From RGIG6904 sp024680835 (lineage in GTDB: Bacteria > Bacillota > Clostridia > Lachnospirales > Lachnospiraceae), in the NCBI GenBank assembly GCA_024680835.1, contig JAILBP010000018.1, positions 1 through 39,860 on the forward strand: a DNA stretch of 39,860 nt. Reading direction: 5' to 3'. Under the pieces are notes generated by a model that did no database searches, was not told the DNA's origin, and saw only the letters and a list, made by a program, of their open reading frames with translations. How positions within the stretch are numbered: the first letter of the stretch is position 1; each line of letters begins with the position of its first letter. Position numbers and translations under genes: made by a program. Of the stretch, positions 15,481-24,217 are shown piece by piece.

Positions 15481-15510
15481 AAAACAGCTCCCCTTTCCGG
15501 GAGCTGTTTT
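15481..15510. terminator. Bidirectional intrinsic terminator between murG and the amidase gene
   Basis: A perfect inverted repeat, AAAACAGCTCCC-N6-GGGAGCTGTTTT, lies between convergent genes. A-tract and T-tract flanks allow termination in both directions. Confidence 0.9.
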
Positions 15511-15525
15511 TATTACTATCCGTTT

Positions 15526-16647
15526 TTATTTTCCAAAAAATGCGTCTACTCCTGCCACGATACCGTCCGCTATCTTTTCATGGGCGGAAGCAGAGTGATC
15601 GCTGGCTTTATCACCAACCTCCAGATCCACCGACGGAACCGTTGAATATGATGTCTGTGTAAGGTCTATACCCATGGATCCGGAGCCGTATATCTTAATT
15701 CCTGCGCCTTTTAAGCCATCCACCAGGCTCTTGCCCAGCTTTTCGTGATCCTTGTAGTGCGAAGACACCGGATACATTGCCCGATACGAAGAAACATCCG
15801 GCACACTGATGTAAAACGCGCCCTTGTCCGATGTTGTGCTGTCATAATGAAGCGCTATATGGCAGTCAGCCAGGTTGTTAGCCAGCACGGTACGGGCAAT
15901 ATTATCAAGCTGCACGTCATCCGTCTGCCTTATCATCAGGACGTTATAACCTTTTTCCAGCAGCTTGTCTTTTAAGGTCAATGCAAGCTTTAAGTTTACG
16001 GATGCCTCAGATGAACCGTCATTTAAGGTTGTTCCTGCCGACACTGCCGTCGCATAGGTTGATCCGGATGCGGTGGTACCTCCCGTCACCTTTGCCGAAC
16101 CGTCCGGATGACACAGGGTGCTGGCGGACTCTCCGCCTTTTGTGCCGTGTCCGGCATTTACACAGACAGTCTTTTTCTTCCTGCCAGGTCCTACCGCGTA
16201 GTAGATCGTGGCAAAACCGCTGTTGATCTTTGAATTTCCCGCAAACTCGTATGAGCTGTCAAAGCCTGCGATACACAGCTTTCCGCTCCATTTTGAGTAT
16301 ATCTTTTTGCCGTCCGGTCCGAGTCTGTAACTGCGTATCTTATAATAAATGTTGCCCTTTTCCGTAACATTTGTGATGGTGGTGGACAGCTTGTCACCGT
16401 ATCTTATGGGGCGGTTCTTGAAATCCGAAAACTTTTTGTCGGAAGACATACGAATCTGATATCCCTCCGCTCCCGGGACGGCATTCCATTTTAATACCAC
16501 GGTACTGCCGCTTCTGAGTCCGTAATTGAACTGTGTTTTCGGGATATCGCTGCTTGTGGCGGCGCTAACCGTCAATGGCCCGAACACAAGACCCAAGACC
16601 ATACACAGGCAGAGTGCATACACTGTGATCCTGAAATGATAAGCCAT
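15526..16647 (-). CDS. Secreted N-acetylmuramoyl-L-alanine amidase (Amidase_3) with N-terminal FN3-like domain
   Basis: Taken as 373 aa with a signal peptide (hydrophobic about 8-27, likely cleavage after VSA near residue 29). A fibronectin-III-like domain (about 35-125: VLKWNAVPGAEGYQIRMS, YYKIRSYR) precedes a zinc amidase domain with ligands H167 (VCVNAGHG), E214 (SSEASVNLKLAL) and H267 (HIALHYDS) and catalytic E343 (VDLEVGDKAS). It cleaves the MurNAc-L-Ala bond outside the cell, in wall remodelling or cell separation. A 24-residue longer form from 16719 is open, but its ribosome binding site is weaker and it would put a charged stretch before the signal. It is the last gene of the polysaccharide set. 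Confidence 0.88.
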   Translation of the reverse strand: MAYHFRITVYALCLCMVLGLVFGPLTVSAATSSDIPKTQFNYGLRSGSTVVLKWNAVPGAEGYQIRMSSDKKFSDFKNRPIRYGDKLSTTITNVTEKGNIYYKIRSYRLGPDGKKIYSKWSGKLCIAGFDSSYEFAGNSKINSGFATIYYAVGPGRKKKTVCVNAGHGTKGGESASTLCHPDGSAKVTGGTTASGSTYATAVSAGTTLNDGSSEASVNLKLALTLKDKLLEKGYNVLMIRQTDDVQLDNIARTVLANNLADCHIALHYDSTTSDKGAFYISVPDVSSYRAMYPVSSHYKDHEKLGKSLVDGLKGAGIKIYGSGSMGIDLTQTSYSTVPSVDLEVGDKASDHSASAHEKIADGIVAGVDAFFGK

Positions 16648-16729
16648 GCCCTTTCCTTCGCCTTCGGCTGAACAACGAAACCATCCTGAATTTCGGTTTC
16701 CCCTCAAATAAAGCTTCATTTTCCCAACC

Positions 16730-18502
16730 TCATGTAAACAGCTTTACCAGCTCAACCCATATGCACTCAAAAAGATAAAGCCTTGAAAAGCCGTTTTCCC
16801 TGTATATATGATATCTCTCCCTGCCACGCTTAAAAGAGCTTTTTATACTCTTCTGGTTGCTGATACCGCCATATCTGAAATTAGCCAGAACCTCATTCAG
16901 GATCACTATTCTGCATCCATCATTTCTGATACGCAGCACCAGATCCCAGTCATCATGTATCGATTCCTGCCTGTATCTGTACCTGTCATAGATATCCCTC
17001 GTGACAAAGGTGGTCGGATGATTCCAATCCCTTGACACAACGGGGTTTTTGAGTGCTGAATGTTTGATCATCATCTCAGTGAAAAGACCGTTTTTCTGTT
17101 CTCTCAGGATACGAAGATCTGCGTAAAACATATCAAAATGTGTTTCCCTGAAGGTGTCCACCATGCGCTCCACGGCATTTACCTCGTACCAGTCATCGGA
17201 ATTGATGATGCCTACCAGATCTCCATTTGACCTGTCAATGCCTTTATTCATGGCATCATATATTCCATTGTCCGGCTCGGATATAATACGGTACTTAATC
17301 CCTGCCTGCTCAAACCTGTCCTTATAACTCTCCGCGATCTTAACGGTATCATCGGTTGAAACACCGTCAATTATCAGATACTCTATGTTTTTATATGTCT
17401 GATTTAATACCGACTCTATGGTGGTGGAAAGCGTTCTCCCACTGTTTTTGGTCACTGTTATGATGCTGACCAGCGGATTCATCAGAGCTTCCCTGTCTGT
17501 GCCTATATATCTTATACGACTGTCGTCTTTTTTTTCAGTCTTCCAAATGGTGCGTGAAAAAGGATACAGCTGGTAACAGCCGTCATATATGTTCGACAAC
17601 TCCAGTGTATATGCATAGTCTCCGAACACTTTCTCTGTATACGCCAGAAGTTTCGACTGTAATCTGCCGCCCTCACTTTTTTTCTTTAGCCTGTTGTATA
17701 CCGACACTATCATATCCGATGCTCCGGGCACGCAATACAACGGTTTTCCGTGGGCATGGGATATGAGCTTTACCATATCGCCCGTGTTCACCGGCATCCT
17801 GTTCTGCGGGCAAAAAATACCGGCATCTTTTCTCTCTATGATCTGTCTTATGAGTTCACAGAGATGCTCGATATATATCATGCTACGGAAGTTTTTGGTA
17901 GCCGGAAAAACAGGAGTTTTCTCCGCAAACCTTGCCAGCGAAGGGTAATTGCCCTTGCTGCCCGGTCCATAGACCATAGGTGATCTGATGAGGGCAAGCT
18001 TCATGGCACTGTCTGTCTTGAATGCCGCTCCGGCCCTTGAGTCATCAAAATGTTCATCACCGATCAGTTTTCGCAGCGCTGTCTCAGCGTTGAGTTTACT
18101 GCGCCCGTAAAAGTTTTCCGGCTCCGGAACAGTGGACGCATCAATGGAATGCATATTGATACCGGTAACTCCGTAGACTATCATGCTGCTCATATATATA
18201 AACTGCGACACTCCGGCTCTTGCTGCGCATTCCGCCGTCTCCAGCGCAAGATCGCAATTCACCTTGTTATACTCTGCCTCCGCAGACGAATCCGTGGGGT
18301 CTACATCGACATGAGCGATACCGGTCACATCCACCACTACGTCTATCCCGGAAAAATCGTATGTTTTCCAGGAATCATCTCTTTGGCTTATGAAATCCAC
18401 ATTATATCCGGATCTCCAGTTTGAAAGCCAGCCTGCGAGAGCTGTGCCCACATAGCTGTGGCGGGCGGTTATCAGAACATTGATCTTTGATCTACCTTCC
18501 AC
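16730..18502 (-). CDS. NAD-dependent epimerase/dehydratase-like + family 2 glycosyltransferase fusion
   Basis: The 590-aa protein has two clear halves. Residues about 1-310 are an extended SDR: NVLITARHSYVG at 8-19, IYMSSMIVYG, and YGRSK with Y132 and K136. Residues about 330-590 are a GT2 domain: VSIITVTKNSGRTLSTTIESVLNQTYKNIEYLIIDGVSTDDTV, DAMNKGIDRSNGDLVGIINSDDW, then a C-terminal HPTTFV block. The SDR glycine motif is degraded (TARHSYVG in place of TGxxGxxG), so NAD(H) binding may be weakened. It probably makes and/or transfers a sugar for a surface polysaccharide. It overlaps the upstream sugar transferase gene by 11 nt, so the two are coupled. Confidence 0.85.
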   Translation of the reverse strand: MEGRSKINVLITARHSYVGTALAGWLSNWRSGYNVDFISQRDDSWKTYDFSGIDVVVDVTGIAHVDVDPTDSSAEAEYNKVNCDLALETAECAARAGVSQFIYMSSMIVYGVTGINMHSIDASTVPEPENFYGRSKLNAETALRKLIGDEHFDDSRAGAAFKTDSAMKLALIRSPMVYGPGSKGNYPSLARFAEKTPVFPATKNFRSMIYIEHLCELIRQIIERKDAGIFCPQNRMPVNTGDMVKLISHAHGKPLYCVPGASDMIVSVYNRLKKKSEGGRLQSKLLAYTEKVFGDYAYTLELSNIYDGCYQLYPFSRTIWKTEKKDDSRIRYIGTDREALMNPLVSIITVTKNSGRTLSTTIESVLNQTYKNIEYLIIDGVSTDDTVKIAESYKDRFEQAGIKYRIISEPDNGIYDAMNKGIDRSNGDLVGIINSDDWYEVNAVERMVDTFRETHFDMFYADLRILREQKNGLFTEMMIKHSALKNPVVSRDWNHPTTFVTRDIYDRYRYRQESIHDDWDLVLRIRNDGCRIVILNEVLANFRYGGISNQKSIKSSFKRGRERYHIYRENGFSRLYLFECIWVELVKLFT

Positions 18503-19097
18503 CGGTACCTCCTTCCGTTACTCCGATTCCTTTCATCACTGCTATGACGGAACCGAAAAGACACCGGATATCCATTACCGGTCCGAAATTCTTTGCATAC
18601 ATACCATCTATCCAGGCTTTTTCGGATATCTCCAGCTCATCCCTGCCGCTAATCTGGGCAAGTCCCGTAAGCCCCGGCGGTACACGGTTTGCACGGTATT
18701 TTGAGCGCTCTCTTATGAGATCATACTGATTCCACAGAGCAGGCCTGGGACCCACAAAGCTCATGTCTCCCTTTATGATATTGATGATCTGCGGAAGTTC
18801 GTCCAGGCTGGTCCTGCGCAAAAATGCTCCTATCCCGGTGATATACTCATCAGGATCTTTCAGCATGTGCGTAGGGACATCCCTGGGAGTGTAGGAATAC
18901 ATAGTACGAAACTTATAAATGTCAAAAAGCCTTCCCGCATATCCGACCCTCTTCTGGGTAAAAAACACGCTGCCCTTTGAGTCCAGCTTTATGGCTACGC
19001 AGATAGCCAGAAACAGCGGCCATAACAGCAACACCGCCAGCACTGCCAGCAAACAGTCCGCGTATCTTTTGACCCTAAGATATTTTGATCTCTTCAT
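18492..19097 (-). CDS. Bacterial sugar transferase (initiating undecaprenyl-phosphate glycosyl-1-phosphate transferase)
   Basis: The 201-aa product is a short monotopic phosphoglycosyltransferase (PF02397). It has one N-terminal membrane helix (about 15-37: LLAVLAVLLLWPLFLAICVA), then KRVGYAGRLFDIYKFRTM, the catalytic LRRTSLDELPQ, and MSFVGPRPAL. It loads a sugar-1-phosphate onto undecaprenyl phosphate to begin repeat-unit assembly. The start at 19097 is set by AAAGGGGGG; an ATG at 19103 is too close to that site. It stands between the acyltransferase and the epimerase-GT2 gene. No flippase or polymerase gene is visible here, so the rest of the pathway is elsewhere. Confidence 0.92.
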   Translation of the reverse strand: MKRSKYLRVKRYADCLLAVLAVLLLWPLFLAICVAIKLDSKGSVFFTQKRVGYAGRLFDIYKFRTMYSYTPRDVPTHMLKDPDEYITGIGAFLRRTSLDELPQIINIIKGDMSFVGPRPALWNQYDLIRERSKYRANRVPPGLTGLAQISGRDELEISEKAWIDGMYAKNFGPVMDIRCLFGSVIAVMKGIGVTEGGTGGR

Positions 19098-19116
19098 ATG
19101 CATTCCCCCCTTTAAT

Positions 19117-19695
19117 CTAGTAGACTTTTTTGATAATCCGGGCAGGATTTCCGGCGATGACACAGCCTGCCGGAAATGTTCCGCTCACGACACTGCCTGC
19201 GCCTATGACACAATCATCCCCTATATGACTACCCTTCAGGATAATGGTGTTGCAGCCCACAAAAACATTCCGCCCTATATGTACCGGTGCTATCTTCACG
19301 AATTCCGTGGTGACATTGCCGGATTTCATATCTTCCTCTCTGACCTGTGCATCCACCGGATGAAAGTCATTGTCCAGGATCTTGCAATTGGCTCCTATCA
19401 GTGTATTATCACCGATGGTGATACGGTCCCAGGCATATATGGTGGACCCACTGATGCCCACATTGTCTCCTATACGGATACGGGCTTTATGCTTTGCTAC
19501 TATTATAGTCCTCTGATAGAGTCCCAGCAAGTTCGACATGAAACTGCTGTTGATCTTTACATTATCTCCTATGGAGATCCTCGCTTCAGGGAATCTGTAT
19601 ATGACCGGGAAGCCTACGCATCTCAGTCTTTTACCGTATTTTATGCGCTGCGCCCGAAGCAGCAATTTCGGAAGGTTTGTCTGAAATTTGAGCAT
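19117..19695 (-). CDS. Hexapeptide-repeat O-acetyltransferase (left-handed beta-helix)
   Basis: The 192-aa protein contains several [LIV]-G-x-x-x hexapeptide rungs (ARISIGDNVKI, ARIRIGDNVGISGSTI, DRITIGDNTLIGANCKI, APVHIGRNVFVGCNTIILKGSHIGDDCVIGAGSVV) and ends in the usual AGNPARIIKKVY. The catalytic-type histidine is in ILDNDFHPVD. This pattern fits the WcaF/Maa-like acetyltransferases that modify sugars. AAAGGAGG precedes the chosen ATG. It begins 53 nt after carB and is followed 19 nt later by the sugar transferase gene. Confidence 0.9.
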   Translation of the reverse strand: MLKFQTNLPKLLLRAQRIKYGKRLRCVGFPVIYRFPEARISIGDNVKINSSFMSNLLGLYQRTIIVAKHKARIRIGDNVGISGSTIYAWDRITIGDNTLIGANCKILDNDFHPVDAQVREEDMKSGNVTTEFVKIAPVHIGRNVFVGCNTIILKGSHIGDDCVIGAGSVVSGTFPAGCVIAGNPARIIKKVY

Positions 19696-19748
19696 ATATC
19701 CTCCTTTCGCCCCGGATACACTTTCGGAACACCGGCCTGAGCCGGTTA

Positions 19749-22700
19749 TCAAAGCTTTGCGATATCTACCACGTTAAGTTCTCCCGCTCCACTCTCAAGT
19801 GAACGGACAAGGGCATAAGCCGTATCCATGGCTGTGATACAGTTAACTCCCGTCTCTATAGCGGTACGCCTGATGAGGAAGCCATCACGGCTCTTGTCGC
19901 GGCCCTGGGTGGGAGTATTTATGACAAGGTCGATCCTGTGACCTAACAGAAGATCCATGACCGTGGGTGATTCCTGGTGGAGCTTGTTAACCCTTCGAAC
20001 CTTAACACCCTGTGAAGCAAGATACTCCGCGGTTCCTCTGGTGGCATACACGATATAACCCAGAGCCTGGAATCGTTTCACAAGATCCACAGCCTCAGGC
20101 TGATCCGCATCCTTTAAGGTTATTATCATCTGCTTGTGCTTTGGAAGCTCAACGCCCGCTCCCAGGAATGCCTTGTACAGGGCCTCGTCAAAGTTCTTTG
20201 ATATACCGAGACACTCACCGGTAGACTTCATCTCAGGTCCAAGGGATATCTCTGCTCCCCTTATCTTCTCAAATGAGAACACCGGCATCTTGATCGCATA
20301 ATGATCCGCCGCGGGCTGCAGTCCGGGTTCGTAGCCCAGATCTCGTATCTTTTTGCCCAGTATGACGTCTGTGGCAAGATCCACGATGGGAATACCCGTC
20401 ACCTTGCTGATATAAGGCACAGTACGTGAGGACCTGGGGTTAACCTCTATGACGTAAACCTCATCATCCATAGCTATGAACTGGATATTGATAAGTCCTT
20501 TCACATGTAAAGCCTTTGCAAGCCTTGCAGCGTAGTCCGCTATCACTTCCTTGACTTTTTCGGATACGGTGGGTGCCGGATATACGGAAATCGAATCTCC
20601 GGAGTGAACGCCGGTCCTCTCGATATGTTCCATTATACCCGGTATCAGGATATCCGTACCATCACATACAGCATCCACTTCCAGCTCTTTTCCCATAAGA
20701 TATTTGTCTACCAGTATGGGATGCTCCTGCTCGTAACGGTTTATGATGCCTATGAATTCCTCGATCTCCTCGTCGGAGTATGCGATCCTCATGCCCTGAC
20801 CGCCCAGAACGTATGAAGGACGCACCAACACGGGATATCCGAGACGGTTAGCAACCTCTTTTGCCTCTTCCGCCGTGAACACGGTACCTCCCGCTGCCCT
20901 GGGTATTCCCGTCTGCTGCAGGATCTCGTCAAAGAGCTCTCTGTCTTCCGCTGCATCAACATCCGCAGCATCTGTACCCCAGATGGGAACCCCCATCTTC
21001 ATAAGGCTCTCGGTAAGACCTATAGCGGTCTGTCCACCAAACTGTACCACGGCGCCGTCGGGATGTTCGATATTCACAATGTTTTCCACGTCCTCCGGTG
21101 TCAAAGGCTCAAAATACAGTTTATCCGCAATATCAAAATCCGTTGACACCGTCTCCGGGTTATTGTTGATGATGATGGTCTCATATCCCGCCTTTGAGAA
21201 CGCCCATGTAGCGTGAACGCTGCAGAAATCGAACTCTATGCCCTGTCCGATACGTATGGGACCGGATCCCAGCACCAGAACTTTTTTCCTGTCCGACTCT
21301 CCGGATGCTTCGTTCTCCGCTCCAAATACAGAATAATAATATGGAGTTTCAGCCTCAAACTCGGCCGCACAGGTGTCCACCATCTTGAATGCGGCGGTGA
21401 TGCCGTTATTGTAGCGCATCTGTTTTATCTCATCCACGCTCTTTCCTGTGAGTCTGGCAATGACAGTATCCGGGAATTCGATGCGCTTTGCTTCCTTCAA
21501 AAGATCCACTGTGAGTTCCTCTTTTTTAAGGCGCTCTTCCATCTCCACCAGGATAGCTATCTTATCTATGAACCACTTGTCCACCATGGTCTTTCTGTGT
21601 ATGGTGGTATAATTTATTCCTTTTCTGAGGGCCTCGGCTATCACATAGATACGGCGGTCGTCCACTATCTCCATGCGGCTTAAGAGCTCCTCCTCGGAAA
21701 GATCCGAGTAGTCGTAAGACAGAAGGCTGTCTACATGCTGTTCAAGGGATCTGATGGCTTTCATCAGCGCTCCCTCGAAGTTCTCAGCTATACTCATGAC
21801 CTCTCCGGTAGCCTTCATCTGAGTTGTCAGTGTATGCTTTGCGGAGATAAACTTATCGAAAGGCAGTCTCGGGATCTTCACCACGCAGTAATCCAATACA
21901 GGCTCAAAGGAAGCATATGTTTTTCCCGTAATGGCGTTTTTGATCTCATCAAGATTAAAGCCCAGAGCGATCTTCGCAGCAACCTTTGCGATGGGGTATC
22001 CCGTGGCCTTCGAAGCAAGGGCAGAAGATCTTGAAACACGGGGATTCACCTCTATAACACAATACTCAAAAGAATCCGGTTTCAACGCATACTGAACGTT
22101 ACATCCGCCTGTGATGCCAAGCTCTGTGATAATGTTTAAGGCAGAGCTTCTGAGCATCTGATATTCCTTGTCCCCCAGGGTCTGTGACGGTGCCACAACT
22201 ATGGAATCTCCGGTGTGAACGCCCACAGGATCTATGTTTTCCATGTTGCAGACAGTGATACAGTTTCCTGCGCTGTCCCTCATCACCTCATACTCTATCT
22301 CTTTCCAGCCTGCAATACATCTCTCCACCAGAACCTGTCCCACGCGGGAAAGTCTGAGACCGTTTGACAATATCTCCTCCAGCTCGGTCTCATTGTGGGC
22401 GATGCCGCCGCCTGAACCGCCCAAAGTATATGCCGGGCGCAATACCACGGGATAACCAATAGTGTTGGTGAACTTTATACCGTCATCCACGGTCTCTACC
22501 ACCTTGGACGCAGCCACCGGCTCACCTATCTTTTCCATGGTGTCCTTAAATTCCTGACGGTCCTCAGCCTTTCTGATAGTGGCTGCGGTAGTACCTATGA
22601 GCTTAACCCCGTGCTCATCCAGAAATCCGGACTCATAAAGCTCCATACCAAGGTTAAGTCCGGCCTGACCTCCCAGTGTAGGCAGGATACTGTCGGGTTT

Positions 22701-22943
22701 TTCTTTTAAGATGATCTCCTGAAGGACTTTGGCATTCAGCGGCTCGATATAAACCTGGTCCGCAATGTTCTTGTCGGTCATGATGGTGGCCGGGTTTGAG
22801 TTTACGAGACAAACCTCTATGCCCTCTTCCTTTAAGGATCTGCAGGCCTGGGTTCCGGCGTAATCAAACTCTGCCGCCTGACCTATCACGATAGGACCTG
22901 ATCCTATCACCATTACTTTTTTTATACTGTTATTCTTAGGCAT
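19749..22943 (-). CDS. carB: Carbamoyl phosphate synthase large subunit
   Basis: The 1064-aa product is full length. It contains two homologous ATP-grasp halves: GSGPIVIGQAAEFDYAGTQA near residue 14 and GSGPIRIGQGIEFDFCSVHA near 560. Each is followed by RPAYTLGGSGGGIA or RPSYVLGGQGMRIA and by EVNPRVSRSSALASKATGYPIA or EVNPRSSRTVPYISKVTGIPI. A C-terminal MGS-like allosteric domain follows (NTPTQGRDKSRDG). It makes carbamoyl phosphate from bicarbonate, ATP and ammonia tunnelled from CarA, for pyrimidines and arginine. It overlaps carA by 8 nt. Confidence 0.97.
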   Translation of the reverse strand: MPKNNSIKKVMVIGSGPIVIGQAAEFDYAGTQACRSLKEEGIEVCLVNSNPATIMTDKNIADQVYIEPLNAKVLQEIILKEKPDSILPTLGGQAGLNLGMELYESGFLDEHGVKLIGTTAATIRKAEDRQEFKDTMEKIGEPVAASKVVETVDDGIKFTNTIGYPVVLRPAYTLGGSGGGIAHNETELEEILSNGLRLSRVGQVLVERCIAGWKEIEYEVMRDSAGNCITVCNMENIDPVGVHTGDSIVVAPSQTLGDKEYQMLRSSALNIITELGITGGCNVQYALKPDSFEYCVIEVNPRVSRSSALASKATGYPIAKVAAKIALGFNLDEIKNAITGKTYASFEPVLDYCVVKIPRLPFDKFISAKHTLTTQMKATGEVMSIAENFEGALMKAIRSLEQHVDSLLSYDYSDLSEEELLSRMEIVDDRRIYVIAEALRKGINYTTIHRKTMVDKWFIDKIAILVEMEERLKKEELTVDLLKEAKRIEFPDTVIARLTGKSVDEIKQMRYNNGITAAFKMVDTCAAEFEAETPYYYSVFGAENEASGESDRKKVLVLGSGPIRIGQGIEFDFCSVHATWAFSKAGYETIIINNNPETVSTDFDIADKLYFEPLTPEDVENIVNIEHPDGAVVQFGGQTAIGLTESLMKMGVPIWGTDAADVDAAEDRELFDEILQQTGIPRAAGGTVFTAEEAKEVANRLGYPVLVRPSYVLGGQGMRIAYSDEEIEEFIGIINRYEQEHPILVDKYLMGKELEVDAVCDGTDILIPGIMEHIERTGVHSGDSISVYPAPTVSEKVKEVIADYAARLAKALHVKGLINIQFIAMDDEVYVIEVNPRSSRTVPYISKVTGIPIVDLATDVILGKKIRDLGYEPGLQPAADHYAIKMPVFSFEKIRGAEISLGPEMKSTGECLGISKNFDEALYKAFLGAGVELPKHKQMIITLKDADQPEAVDLVKRFQALGYIVYATRGTAEYLASQGVKVRRVNKLHQESPTVMDLLLGHRIDLVINTPTQGRDKSRDGFLIRRTAIETGVNCITAMDTAYALVRSLESGAGELNVVDIAKL

Positions 22944-24024
22944 TTTTAGATCCCTCCATCATATCGATAAACCTGTCAAAAAGGCAGGCGGAATCGTGTG
23001 GTCCGGGGCTTGCCTCCGGATGGAACTGCACGGTGAAGATGTTCTTACCCACATACTCCAATCCCTCATTGGTACCGTCATTTACGTTTACAAACGCCTC
23101 TTTTGCGACAGCAGCGTCTACAGTGTCCTTCACAACCGCGTAACCGTGATTTTGGGATGATATATAAACCTTACCTGTGGAAAGATCCTTCACCGGATGA
23201 TTTCCGCCTCTGTGGCCGTATTTAAGCTTACAGGTATCAAACCCGTTTGCCAGCGCCATGAGCTGATGTCCCAGGCAAATGGCAAATATCGGAACATCCG
23301 AAGCGTAAAGCTTTTTGATCTCCTCTATGATGTCACCGCAGCTCTTGGGATCTCCGGGGCCGTTCGACAGCATTATGCCATCAGGATCAGCCGCTAAGAT
23401 CTCTTCCGCAGGTGTATGAGCAGGATATACCGTAACATTGCATCCACGCTCACTTAAAGATCTTGCGATATTACGCTTTGCGCCGAAGTCCATCAGCGCA
23501 ACTTTATATTTTTTGCCGGGGATCTCGTATTTTTCCGCTGTTGTCACGCGATCCACCACATTGCCCACATTGTAGGCAGCGATCTCTGCCAGCATCTCGT
23601 CCTTTTTCCATGGATCAAACTCATCCGCCGGGATAATGCAGCCGTTCATGGTGCCCTTGTCCCTCAGTATCTTCGTGAGGGCTCTGGTGTCGATACCGGC
23701 AATACCCGGTATGTCATGTTTTTTCAAAAAATCCTGAATTGATGCCTCGCATCTGAAATTCGAAGGCATTCTGGAAAGCTCCCTCACTATATATCCGTCC
23801 GGCCATGGTTTTTTTGATTCCATGTCCGAAAAATTGATACCGTAATTCCCGATGAGAGGATAGGTCATTACCACAGCCTGTCCTGCGTATGAAGGATCTG
23901 TCAGAACCTCAAGGTATCCCGTCATGGAAGTGTTAAACACTATCTCGGAAATAGCCTTTCTCTGTGCCCCTATGGATTCTCCTTCAAAAATATGTCCATC
24001 CTCCAGTATTAAATACGCTTTCAT
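22936..24024 (-). CDS. carA: Carbamoyl phosphate synthase small (glutaminase) subunit
   Basis: This 362-aa class I glutamine amidotransferase has the N-terminal CarA domain (YLILEDGHIFEGESIG, FNTSMTGYLEVLTDPSYAGQ), the nucleophile Cys in FAICLGHQLMALA and the His-Glu pair in VQFHPEASPGPHDS. It hydrolyses glutamine and passes ammonia to CarB. The start at 24024 is chosen from GGGAG upstream and from the family's typical MKAYLILEDG opening, not 24081. About 160 nt of structured leader precedes it. Confidence 0.97.
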   Translation of the reverse strand: MKAYLILEDGHIFEGESIGAQRKAISEIVFNTSMTGYLEVLTDPSYAGQAVVMTYPLIGNYGINFSDMESKKPWPDGYIVRELSRMPSNFRCEASIQDFLKKHDIPGIAGIDTRALTKILRDKGTMNGCIIPADEFDPWKKDEMLAEIAAYNVGNVVDRVTTAEKYEIPGKKYKVALMDFGAKRNIARSLSERGCNVTVYPAHTPAEEILAADPDGIMLSNGPGDPKSCGDIIEEIKKLYASDVPIFAICLGHQLMALANGFDTCKLKYGHRGGNHPVKDLSTGKVYISSQNHGYAVVKDTVDAAVAKEAFVNVNDGTNEGLEYVGKNIFTVQFHPEASPGPHDSACLFDRFIDMMEGSKNA

Positions 24025-24078
24025 ATGTTCACTCCCGATCATATATTGGTGATTTCGTTTATATACCATATCCGATGT

Positions 24079-24180
24079 CACTAAATTCAGCCTTCTCTTC
24101 GTTCGGCTTCATTAAGTGATCCTGTATCGGTAAATCTAAACTCTATCTGCGCCTTCGGCTTGATATCGTTAAGATTTACC
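24079..24180 (-). promoter_or_regulatory. Structured leader of carA (two stem-loops)
   Basis: On the minus strand GGTAAATCT (24180-24172) pairs perfectly with AGATTTACC (24137-24129), enclosing a small GCC-GAA-GGC hairpin. A second 14-bp imperfect helix uses 24105-24118 and 24079-24092 (11 of 14 pairs). AAGCCGAA occurs in both helices. There is no terminator-like U-run before the gene and no clear promoter. Control of pyrimidine synthesis by this leader is inference. I cannot match it to a PyrR site. Confidence 0.45.
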
Positions 24181-24181
24181 A

Positions 24182-24209
24182 TAAAATAGGGGCCAGAAAT
24201 TCTGACCCC
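24182..24209 (-). terminator. Intrinsic terminator of glyA-serS
   Basis: On the minus strand GGGGTCAGA pairs with TCTGGCCCC (one wobble) around a 3-nt loop, followed by TATTTTAT. It starts about 9 nt after the serS stop codon. Confidence 0.85.
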
Positions 24210-24217
24210 ATTGTCTT

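Noticed and set aside
18919..19740. A 273-residue plus-strand reading frame
   Set aside because: It is antisense to the sugar transferase and hexapeptide acyltransferase, both of which are clear.
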